A stretch of DNA of 64,000 nt from an uncultured Saprospiraceae bacterium (GTDB lineage Bacteria; Bacteroidota; Bacteroidia; Chitinophagales; Saprospiraceae), in NCBI GenBank assembly GCA_937872385.1, contig CALMSO010000072.1, forward strand, positions 88,262-152,261, given 5' to 3'. Positions 51,795-59,667 of the stretch are shown piece by piece. Within the stretch, counting starts at the first letter, position 1, and every line of letters begins with the position of its first letter. The translations under genes were made by a program, and so were the position numbers. The notes beneath the pieces are model-generated. The model did no database searches and was not told where the DNA came from. It saw only the letters and a list, made by a program, of their open reading frames with translations.

Positions 51795-52676
51795 TCAGCT
51801 TTTGTAACGATACCGCGCAGCAATGTATTCTGCAAGCAAGTTGATGCCGAGGCTGATAATAAACAGCACCGCTCCTACGGCAAAGAGGCTGTAATAGTGC
51901 GTTGTATTATAAGGTACTTCGCCGAGTTCTATGGCAATGGTAGCCGTCATGGTGCGCACGGGGTCAAAAAAACCGTTGGGCATAGCGGTAGCGTTGCCAG
52001 TAGCCATGAGTACGGTCATGGTTTCGCCGATGGCACGGCCCATGCCGAGAATGACCGCAGCAATAATACCCGACGTGGCGGCGGGCAAGGTGACGCGCAG
52101 CAGGGTAGTCCACTTATTGGCGCCAAGCGCATAGGAGCCTTCTTTGAAATGGTCGGGCACTGAGCGGATAGCATCCTCAGCGATAGTAATAATAGTAGGT
52201 AAAGACATGATAGCTAATAAAACAGCTCCGTTGAGCGCCGTGAGCCCATTATTCAAACCAAAAATGCGCGCCAGCAAGGGCCCTGTGAGAACGATGCCAA
52301 TGAAGCCCACCGCTACCGAAGGGATGGCCGCCAACAGTTCAATGGCGGATTTCAAATACAAACGAAAATTGCCGGAAGCAACCTCCGAAAGGTACGCCGC
52401 AGCGCCAATGCCGAGCGGCACCGCAATGCACATAGCACCGAGGGTGACCAAAAAAGTGCTAACTATCATAGCCAGAATGCCATAAGAAGGCTCACCATAG
52501 GCGGAGGGATTCCAATGGCTGTTGAAAAAAAACTGCCCCGGGCTTACTTCTGCAAAGGTGCGAATGCCATTGAAAAATAGCATTCCGAAGATGCCGAGTA
52601 AGATGAGCACCGAAAGCGCTGCCGAGAGGAAAAACACCCGGCGTGCGAGGAGGTCAATAAGATGTCGCATCGGCAT
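51795..52676 (-). CDS. pstC: Phosphate ABC transporter permease PstC
   Basis: 293 residues with six membrane helices of the MetI type. It has the binding-protein-dependent permease EAA-like loop (SYALGANKWTTLLRVTLPAATSGIIAAVILG) and the PstC hallmark GRAIGETMTVLMATGN. The periplasmic loop NSHWNPSAYGEPSYGI is also PstC-like. Its start overlaps the end of pstS by 23 bp. In the usual operon pstA, pstB and phoU follow; here the next 428 bp contain only palindromic repeats and then the convergent RDD gene. The transporter is incomplete here unless the other subunits are encoded elsewhere. Confidence 0.85.
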   Translation of the reverse strand: MPMRHLIDLLARRVFFLSAALSVLILLGIFGMLFFNGIRTFAEVSPGQFFFNSHWNPSAYGEPSYGILAMIVSTFLVTLGAMCIAVPLGIGAAAYLSEVASGNFRLYLKSAIELLAAIPSVAVGFIGIVLTGPLLARIFGLNNGLTALNGAVLLAIMSLPTIITIAEDAIRSVPDHFKEGSYALGANKWTTLLRVTLPAATSGIIAAVILGMGRAIGETMTVLMATGNATAMPNGFFDPVRTMTATIAIELGEVPYNTTHYYSLFAVGAVLFIISLGINLLAEYIAARYRYKS

Positions 52677-53577
52677 AGCTAAAGTTGAGTACTTGTTCGT
52701 TTTGCGCCTGATAGCGCTTCGATACAGGATAGTAGCCGCTTTCGGTTACGATTTGCTGCCCGACTTCGCTGAGGCAAAAGAGCATGAAATCGCGGAGTTT
52801 GCCATTCGGTCGTCCATTGGTATATTGAAAAAGCGGCCGTACAATCGGATAAGAACCGTCTATAATGTTTGCCAAATCGGTAGGGGCCACCGCCGGCAAG
52901 CCCTCACCCGCACTGATGGGCAGTATTTTGATGCCAGGCATAGTTTGGCCGTCCTTCTGCACCACATACCCCACACCCACATAAGCGATGCCCGCGCGAT
53001 CGGTTTTCATGCCTTCCACCATTTGGGCGGTGCCGTTCATTTGCTTCAGATTGCGCGCATATTCGCCCCGGAGCACGCTGTCGCGGAAATAGACGAAGGT
53101 GCCGGAGTTGCTTTGTCGGCCATACAGCGAGATAGGCATGTCAGGACCGCCTACCCCGCGCCAGTTCTCTATTTCACCGCGATAAATAGCGCCCACCTGT
53201 TGCACGGTAAGTGCAGACACAGGCAGGTCGGGGTGTACAATAATGGCTAAGCCATCCATAGCAAAGACCGAGGCCATAGGCTGCACATTGCGGGTATTGG
53301 CCAAGCGAATTTCTTCCGTACGCATGGAGCGGGAGGAGTTGGCGAGACCCGTTTTGCCATTAATCAACGCAGCAATGCCCGCACCTGAGCCGCCGCCAGT
53401 CACTGCGATGGAAATATCTTCGTCTTTTTCCATATAATGCTCCGCCAAAGCTAAGGCCAGGTTTACTTCCGTATCAGAGCCTTTGATGATGACATTTTCC
53501 ACATTGGGATGTGCCCGGTCGCAAGATGCGTAACAAAGTATTGTCATTGCGGCAAGCAGAAAAAGGATGTGTTTCAT
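52654..53577 (-). CDS. pstS: Phosphate-binding lipoprotein PstS
   Basis: 307 residues. The signal peptide ends in a lipobox-like YASC (Cys18), so it is a lipoprotein. The PBP-like fold is recognised by IIKGSDTEVNLALALAEHYM, VTGGGSGAGIAALINGKTGLANSSR and YGRQSNSGTFVYFRDSVL, the last two forming the anion-binding loops. It captures inorganic phosphate in the periplasm and delivers it to PstC/PstA. It is the first gene of the two-gene operon, divergent from the PiT-like gene. Confidence 0.9.
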   Translation of the reverse strand: MKHILFLLAAMTILCYASCDRAHPNVENVIIKGSDTEVNLALALAEHYMEKDEDISIAVTGGGSGAGIAALINGKTGLANSSRSMRTEEIRLANTRNVQPMASVFAMDGLAIIVHPDLPVSALTVQQVGAIYRGEIENWRGVGGPDMPISLYGRQSNSGTFVYFRDSVLRGEYARNLKQMNGTAQMVEGMKTDRAGIAYVGVGYVVQKDGQTMPGIKILPISAGEGLPAVAPTDLANIIDGSYPIVRPLFQYTNGRPNGKLRDFMLFCLSEVGQQIVTESGYYPVSKRYQAQNEQVLNFSYADATSY

Positions 53578-53810
53578 ATTATAATGGTCATTCGGAATGA
53601 TTAAATTCGGTTTTCATTAAAGATACAGATCGTTCGTTAAGTGATTTTTAAGCCAAGGTTATCTTTTTGTAAAGTGACAAAAATCATCTCGGTTATCAGG
53701 CAGCGCGTTGGCAAGAAAAAACTTAACCTAAATTTAATATTGCATTGGCAGTCAAAAAGATAGAAGCCGGTAATTTTGGCTTTTTCCAACCAAACAAGTC
53801 TTAGTTACTC

Positions 53811-54929
53811 ATGATAGCACGTACTGCCAGATGGCTGAATCAGAATTTTCGCTTCCGGATTTTACGTCTTTTCTTGTACAAGGAGCGCAAGTTCTACCAG
53901 TTGCTGATTTTGTTGTTCATTGTAGCAGGTATTGCTTATCCCTACCCAAAGATAGCTATGTGGGTGGGCTTTTTGTTTGCTGGTTATTCGGCTATTGCCA
54001 ATGACAGTATTCAAACCATTGGTACGTTTTTGGCCTCCAATGCGCGGCGGCCCTGGTGGGTGCTCTGGATTTTTGTGGCAGGCATTTTTGTGGCGACGAT
54101 GGTGTACAGTTGGGTACAGTACAATGGCGATGTGTCTTACGAGCGCTTAGCGTCCAAAGGCTTCAGCGAAGCGCCGCAGAGTTTTCAGTTTTTGCAATTG
54201 GCGGCTCCCTTAGTGCTGTTGTTTCTCACGCGATTGAAAATGCCGGTTTCGACGACTTTCTTGTGCTTGAGCGTTTATTCATCGAATCTCGACGGCATCC
54301 AGGGCATGTTGCTAAAAAGTGTATCTGGCTATGGCGTAGCTTTTGCAACAGCGATTGTTATCTGGTTTTTGTTGGCCAAACCTATCCGGCGGCTGACGGT
54401 GGGCGAGCCAAGCCCTATCTGGGTGGTCATTCAATGGATGATTAGTGGTTCGTTGTGGGCAGTGTGGCTCATGCAAGACGGAGCGAATATTGCCGTGTCC
54501 TTGCCACGCTCGCTGACGGCGCTGGAACTCGTGTTTTTCCTGAGCTATATTGTATTGGGGCTGGGCTTGCTGTTTTATCTGCGCGGCGATAAGATTCAGG
54601 AAATTGTAACCGAAAAGTCGCAGGTGCAAGACGTGCGGGCGGCTTCGATTGTGGACTTGGTTTATGCAATTATTCTCTTCGTTTTCAAAGAGATAAGCAA
54701 TGTGCCAATGAGCACTACTTGGGTATTCCTGGGGCTGATGGCTGGCCGCGAGCTGGCGATGACCCTGCAAAAAGTGTACGATACGCGCCGCAAGATGAGC
54801 ACTACTTGGTATATCATTCGCAAGGATGTAATTAATGCAGCTATTGGTTTGATAGTGTCGGTGGCTATTGCCATTCTCGTCAATCCGAAAATTATGGAAG
54901 AAATTGGCGCTTATTTTGTAAGCAAATAA
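53811..54929 (+). CDS. PiT-like inorganic phosphate transporter
   Basis: 372 residues with about ten membrane helices. Two inverted PiT-type motifs are visible: GYSAIANDSIQTIGTFLASN near residue 60-78, and VPMSTTWVFLGLMAGRELAM near 300-320. PiT family members carry phosphate with H+ or Na+. The sequence diverges from E. coli PitA in that it lacks the long central loop. It is divergent from pstSC across 233 bp, which strongly suggests a phosphate-related role and possibly shared control. It ends at a strong bidirectional terminator. Confidence 0.72.
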   Translation: MIARTARWLNQNFRFRILRLFLYKERKFYQLLILLFIVAGIAYPYPKIAMWVGFLFAGYSAIANDSIQTIGTFLASNARRPWWVLWIFVAGIFVATMVYSWVQYNGDVSYERLASKGFSEAPQSFQFLQLAAPLVLLFLTRLKMPVSTTFLCLSVYSSNLDGIQGMLLKSVSGYGVAFATAIVIWFLLAKPIRRLTVGEPSPIWVVIQWMISGSLWAVWLMQDGANIAVSLPRSLTALELVFFLSYIVLGLGLLFYLRGDKIQEIVTEKSQVQDVRAASIVDLVYAIILFVFKEISNVPMSTTWVFLGLMAGRELAMTLQKVYDTRRKMSTTWYIIRKDVINAAIGLIVSVAIAILVNPKIMEEIGAYFVSK

Positions 54930-54996
54930 TATCATTTACGCATTTCGCCGTTCGCGTTTCGCTGTTTGCTATTGAAATTGGCATCAACAAAAAACA

Positions 54997-55032
54997 AAAG
55001 CGGGAACAGACATCTCTGTCGTTTCCCGCTTT
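54997..55032. terminator. Bidirectional terminator
   Basis: A long stem AAAGCGGGAA / TTCCCGCTTT, then a 2-base internal mismatch, then GACA/TGTC with loop TCTC, lies between convergent genes. A/T-rich sequence flanks both sides. Confidence 0.8.
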
Positions 55033-55061
55033 GTTATTTATAAGGGATTATCCATTCCAGG

Positions 55062-57659
55062 TTATTGCACCACAATTCGCTCGTTATATACCTTGCCCTC
55101 CTGCTGGATGCTAAGTATCAGAACGCCTTTCGGAGCTTTGCTCAGGTCGAGTTGGCCACTAAATTCGCCGCTGAAGTCGTTGAGTTGTTGGGTCTGCACT
55201 TCCTTGCCCTGCATATCGTACACGCTGATGCGCGTTGGTTTTTGAGCAGCTTTGAAATTCAGATTCAACAGCCCGTTGGTGGGGTTAGGATTAGCCCGGA
55301 AATGCGCTACTTGTAGGGTGTTATTGCTCAAATCCAGTTGGGCTGTGGCGGGCGGGGCGGTCTCCTTGCTCGGTGTGTAGGTCGCATCCAATTTGTATCG
55401 AACCGGCAGATTGAACTGCACAGGCACCGCTTCGCCTCTTTGCTTGCCGGGCGTCCAGCGGATGTTGCGGTCGTTCATTAGTTGGGCTACCCGCAGGGCT
55501 TCGTCGCCGCAGCCGTCGCCAATCTCGCGTACCACTTTGAGGTTGCTCAGCGAGCCGTCGGTTTCTACGATAAAGGTTATCACTACCATGCCCTCAGTAT
55601 TGTTTTCGCGGGCTTTGGCCGGGTATTTAATATTTTGATAGATGAACTCAAGCATTTTTTGGTCGGCGCAGCGTTTTCTGGCCTCCGTGGTCTCTAAGTT
55701 TTCGCAGCCAGGGAAGCGCGGCATTTCTTCTACTACTTTGAAAACACCTTCTGGAAGCGGTGTAGATGACGGCGGCGGTGGTGGTGGCAGCATGACATTG
55801 CCATAGCCGGTCACATTTACTTTGCGCTGGCTCCAGTCTTTCACGGTCATTTTCTGCTCGTAGGTATCTGGATTGAAGGTAATGATGGTGTCGCGCATTG
55901 CCTGGTCGGGCAGAAATTTGCCGGGCGTGGTGCTGCCCTCCAGCTTGTAGTTTACAGGCAGCATGAGATGATTGGCGGCGATGGCCTTGCTGTCCTTGCG
56001 GGCGGGTGTCCAGCGGGGCATGGCTTTTAGCACGCGCAGTACTTCTTCGTCGCAGCCGCCACCGATGCCCTGCTCTATTTTGGCATCTTTTACAAAACCC
56101 TGCTCATCAATTTGGTATTGCACATACACCGTACCCTGGATGCTCTTGCTGCGGGCTTCGGCCGGGTATTTGATGTTTTTGTAAATGAATAGCAGCATTT
56201 CCCTTTCCGAACAGGCGCGGCGCTCTTCAATGGTAGCGAGGCTTTCGCAGCCGGCAAAGACGGGGCCTTCGTCCATCTCAAACCGAGCCGTGACCTTGCG
56301 ATTTTTTTTCATATGAATGGTAATCAGATTGCCCGCTGTTCTATTTACATCTATTGACTTGATGTCATCTGGCGAAATCATATCATCAATTACCCTGTTG
56401 CCTTTTTGGGTACCAAATAGGTGAATAACGTCACCGTTGGGATAGATGATTTTGAAGGTAATATCTTCATCATCGTCTATTTTTGCCGTGCCCGGAGGTG
56501 TACCTATGCTTTCTTTCAGCCACACCCGAGTAAGTTTTCCAGCGCGGTTGACGTCAATTTTTTCGACCAGTTCGGGCCGGATGTAATCGTCAATATTAAT
56601 AGCGCCGTTGTCCAATTGCTCAGCCGGAAGTTTTACAATCTTTCCGTCGGGATAATAAATTTCGAAGTTGGGCGCCGGGCGCGTCATTTGGTAAATCGGT
56701 TCCTGGTGAGGAATGGTATCTTTGGCGGGTGCCAAAATTTGTTCTACCTGCTGCTGCAAGTCCTGTGCCTGCTCTTTGAGGCTGGCTTGTGCATCGGCAT
56801 TGGAAAACACCAACATGACCGCCAGGGTAAGAGGTATGGCCAGCAAATACTTGAGCATTGCCCGACGTTTAGATGGATTACGCATCATCATAAGAATTCG
56901 TTTTTTTAATTGTGAATGAAAATGATTGGCAATGGCAATCGAGTGTCCGGACTGTGATTGCCGTATTAACAAATGGCCATATTGTTTCTTTTGGGTGGTG
57001 CGTAGCACGGTGGCATCGGCGATGTACTCGTGCACATTGCGCAGGCTGCGCCGATACAGATATACCAAAGGGCTGCACCAAAAGAAGATGCCCGTCAGCT
57101 CGAGCAGCAGCACGTCGTAGCTGTGGCCGCCGCGAATGTGTGCCAATTCGTGCCGCAGAATGTTGTCGCGGTCTTCGGGCGCGAGTTCAATTGCTTTGCT
57201 CAGAAAAAGCCGATTGAAAAAGGAAAATGGCGCGTGCGTCCGGTCAGACAGCACTAATTCGTAGCCGTAGCGTTGGCGGCGCTCGCTTTTTCGATAAAAA
57301 AGGATAATCTGGGTCAAACCTGCTAGAAAGCGCAGGGCAAACCACGCCACCCCCAGCCAGTAAATCCAAGTAAGTACATCCATGACGCCTATGCTCGGCG
57401 TTAGCTCCGCAGCCGTGACGGTTACTTCCAGTGCTTCTACCCCTACGGTAATAGGTTGGAAATAAACGATCGCCAGTTCACTTTCCACTACTGGCTGCGG
57501 CAGGTGCCACGCTATATTGGGAATGGCAAGACTCAGCGCAAAGGTGCTCAACAGGTACCAGCGATTGAAATGGAAAAAGGTCTCCCGGCTTAGCAGTAGC
57601 CAATACAGGAAATAAAATGCCGCCCAACACAGGCTCACTTCGAGGATGTAGCTTAGCAT
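55062..57659 (-). CDS. BlaR1-type M56 metallopeptidase sensor with two TonB-C domains and a T9SS tail
   Basis: 865 residues. An N-terminal membrane domain (helices at about 5-23, 36-55, 90-118) holds the M56 zinc motif H170-E171-LA-H174 (RHELAHIRGGHS), with the third ligand in EYIADATVL. Another helix lies at about 268-288. A periplasmic region contains two TonB C-terminal-like domains (about 470-580: MLLFIYKNIKYPAEARSKS..GTVYVQYQI; about 645-760: MLEFIYQNIKYPAKAREN..GMVVITFIV). The last 80 residues are a T9SS type A-like domain (PNPTNGLLNLNF...). M56 proteases cleave BlaI-type repressors, and the adjacent blaI gene (65-bp gap) fits. The T9SS tail on a membrane protein is unusual. Confidence 0.85.
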   Translation of the reverse strand: MLSYILEVSLCWAAFYFLYWLLLSRETFFHFNRWYLLSTFALSLAIPNIAWHLPQPVVESELAIVYFQPITVGVEALEVTVTAAELTPSIGVMDVLTWIYWLGVAWFALRFLAGLTQIILFYRKSERRQRYGYELVLSDRTHAPFSFFNRLFLSKAIELAPEDRDNILRHELAHIRGGHSYDVLLLELTGIFFWCSPLVYLYRRSLRNVHEYIADATVLRTTQKKQYGHLLIRQSQSGHSIAIANHFHSQLKKRILMMMRNPSKRRAMLKYLLAIPLTLAVMLVFSNADAQASLKEQAQDLQQQVEQILAPAKDTIPHQEPIYQMTRPAPNFEIYYPDGKIVKLPAEQLDNGAINIDDYIRPELVEKIDVNRAGKLTRVWLKESIGTPPGTAKIDDDEDITFKIIYPNGDVIHLFGTQKGNRVIDDMISPDDIKSIDVNRTAGNLITIHMKKNRKVTARFEMDEGPVFAGCESLATIEERRACSEREMLLFIYKNIKYPAEARSKSIQGTVYVQYQIDEQGFVKDAKIEQGIGGGCDEEVLRVLKAMPRWTPARKDSKAIAANHLMLPVNYKLEGSTTPGKFLPDQAMRDTIITFNPDTYEQKMTVKDWSQRKVNVTGYGNVMLPPPPPPSSTPLPEGVFKVVEEMPRFPGCENLETTEARKRCADQKMLEFIYQNIKYPAKARENNTEGMVVITFIVETDGSLSNLKVVREIGDGCGDEALRVAQLMNDRNIRWTPGKQRGEAVPVQFNLPVRYKLDATYTPSKETAPPATAQLDLSNNTLQVAHFRANPNPTNGLLNLNFKAAQKPTRISVYDMQGKEVQTQQLNDFSGEFSGQLDLSKAPKGVLILSIQQEGKVYNERIVVQ

Positions 57660-57724
57660 GATTTATAAATTGGGATTTACGAATTACGATTTTTTCTCAA
57701 GTCCTTGCTTGCGATTCACACCGT

Positions 57725-58087
57725 CTAATCGTCCATCTTATCCAGCAAATCATTCAATTCGTCCACGTTCAATTCTTTCTTTTCCACTAAGAAAGAGACT
57801 AATCGGTTCATAGAACCTTCAAAATAATCGCTGGCTAATTTTTTCAAAGTGCGACGGCTGTATTCATCTTTGGTGACGGTCGGGTGGTACACAAAGGTAC
57901 GCCCGTAGGCTTGGTGCGTCAGGAAACCTTTTTCTGACAAGATGCGCACCATCGTAGAAATGGTGCTGTGCGGCGGCTTTTGTCCTTCATTTTTTTCAAT
58001 GTCATCGCGGATTTGCCCTACGGCGCAAGGGCCCAAGCGCCAGATGATGTGCATGATTTCTTCCTCGGCTTTGGTTAGTGTGTTCAT
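57725..58087 (-). CDS. blaI: BlaI/MecI/CopY family transcriptional repressor
   Basis: 120 residues from the ATG at 58087 (MNTLTKAEEEIMHIIWRLGPC). The winged helix shows IRDDIEKNEGQKPPHSTISTMVRILSEKGFLTHQAYGRTFVYHPTVTKDEYSRRTLKKL. The C-terminal helices dimerise. Such repressors are inactivated by cleavage by an M56 sensor, here the gene just downstream. The regulon is unknown and need not be beta-lactamase; in Bacteroidota these pairs often control other envelope functions. Confidence 0.9.
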   Translation of the reverse strand: MNTLTKAEEEIMHIIWRLGPCAVGQIRDDIEKNEGQKPPHSTISTMVRILSEKGFLTHQAYGRTFVYHPTVTKDEYSRRTLKKLASDYFEGSMNRLVSFLVEKKELNVDELNDLLDKMDD

Positions 58088-58184
58088 ATTAGTGTCTTTA
58101 AATTTTTGATGATTGAATTTAGGCAACTGGCTACTTTTGAAATTAATTTTTACTTTATAAACAATTGAAAAAGAGAATTTTAAC

Positions 58185-58203
58185 ATCAGGTTGGCAACCT
58201 GAT
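58185..58203. promoter_or_regulatory. Perfect inverted repeat upstream of blaI
   Basis: ATCAGGTT-GGC-AACCTGAT, a perfect palindrome with 8-bp arms, about 100 bp upstream of the blaI ATG and 4 bp past the stop of the TPR gene. On the minus strand it is followed by GTTAAAATTCTCTTTTT, so it is either the TPR gene's terminator or an operator. It does not match the classical TACA-TGTA MecI/BlaI site. Confidence 0.45.
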
Positions 58204-58207
58204 TTTA

Positions 58208-59380
58208 TTATCTTCCTGACTGGAAATGTATCGTTTCCTTCAGTTGTCGGATACGATCTTCGGCGTATTTTCTATATTTTTCGTCTTTGGTAGCAAGATA
58301 CTGTTCGTATTGTTTCAGTGCTATGCGTTTATCCTTGTACGCCAGGTCTTGGTTGCGTGCCACAAAGAACAGGTACTCTGCTTTAGGCTCGTATTCATGC
58401 GCTTTTTGATAATGGACAATGGCACGGCGGTAATCGCCTTTTTCTTCATGGATGGCGCCCAGATCGGCATGATAGATATGCACTTTGCTTGAAATACCGC
58501 GTTGCAGCGCCTGCTCAAAATGCTCGATACTTTTGGCAATGTTGCCCTTTTTGCGATAAGCCAATCCGAGGTAGTGATGCGTATGCTCGGTGTCTTCTTG
58601 GCGTTTTACGATGGCTTCGAGGTGGCCAATGGCCGGGCTCAGGCTATCTAATTGTAAATAGGCTACAGCCGCCATCATCTGGTAATATTCGCTGGTATCG
58701 CCTTGCGCCATCGTTTTTTCAATTGATTGAATAACAGTCGGGTAATCTCTCTTTTTATTGAACAAGCGCGCCTTGTTTTGTAGCAAACGAATATTGTCAG
58801 GGTCCATATTCAGTCCTTTGCGCAGCACCTGCTCGGCGTAGTCGGTCTGGTCGGCGCTAATATAAAGCGAACTCAACTGGTCAATGGTTTCCATATCCGC
58901 CGGATTCAGTCCGTGTGCTTGCAAAAAGTACAAAATGGCTTCTGTGCCCAGCCCGATGCGCAGGGACGCATAACCACAACGCTTGAAAGCGTAGCTATTG
59001 GTGGTATCAATGGATGCCCAATAAACGTAGTAGCGCAGGGCCTCGCGGTGATTGTGCTCGCGTTCAAAAATAGCGCCCAACGAACTAATCGCCTGCGTAT
59101 CGGTAGAATCTTGCTTCAGCACTGCATGATAAAACAACTTGGCGTCGGGGTAGCGCCCCAATTGAAAATGACAATAAGCCACGCGCGTGAGGTATTCCCG
59201 ATTTTGCGGCTCCGCCCGATAGCAAGTGCTCAGCAGCTCCAGCGCCCGATCGAATTGCCAGGCATTGATGTATTCTAAGGCTTGCGCGTAGCGCGCCTGC
59301 ACGTCGCTTGCATCTTGTGCGGACAAGCTACACACGAGGCAGAGGCTAAGCAGGATACTGGTCATGCACTTTTTTATCAT
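58208..59380 (-). CDS. Secreted TPR-repeat protein
   Basis: 390 residues from the ATG at 59380. A signal peptide (MIKKCMTSILLSLCLVCSLSAQ) is followed by about nine tetratricopeptide repeats, with units such as NREYLTRVAYCHFQLGRYPDAKLFYHAVL, THHYLGLAYRKKGNIAKSIEHFEQAL and HADLGAIHEEKGDYRRAIVHYQKAH. They form a superhelical scaffold for protein binding, probably periplasmic. No enzymatic domain is present. It is upstream of the blaI pair on the same strand, separated by a palindrome. It could be a client or regulator of an envelope complex, but this is not shown. Confidence 0.85.
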   Translation of the reverse strand: MIKKCMTSILLSLCLVCSLSAQDASDVQARYAQALEYINAWQFDRALELLSTCYRAEPQNREYLTRVAYCHFQLGRYPDAKLFYHAVLKQDSTDTQAISSLGAIFEREHNHREALRYYVYWASIDTTNSYAFKRCGYASLRIGLGTEAILYFLQAHGLNPADMETIDQLSSLYISADQTDYAEQVLRKGLNMDPDNIRLLQNKARLFNKKRDYPTVIQSIEKTMAQGDTSEYYQMMAAVAYLQLDSLSPAIGHLEAIVKRQEDTEHTHHYLGLAYRKKGNIAKSIEHFEQALQRGISSKVHIYHADLGAIHEEKGDYRRAIVHYQKAHEYEPKAEYLFFVARNQDLAYKDKRIALKQYEQYLATKDEKYRKYAEDRIRQLKETIHFQSGR

Positions 59381-59667
59381 GTGTCTATCATTTCGCTTTG
59401 GCAAATATAAGGGCGTTTTAACAAAAAAGCAACTGTTCAATTAGTTTTTTAACTAAAAAATAAGTTAAAAATAGTTCTTAAAGCTTTTCCAATAGAAAAA
59501 AGAGGCTAAAAACCGGACTAAAATGCGCTTTGGCAAGAAAAACTGCCGGCTGGCCCTTTACACACATCATAAAAAAGCCTAATTTGCGTGACTATTTGGT
59601 AATAAGCGCGTTATAACAAAACGCAAACAAGGATAGACTCAACAACAAGCGAACCCAAAAACGCAGG

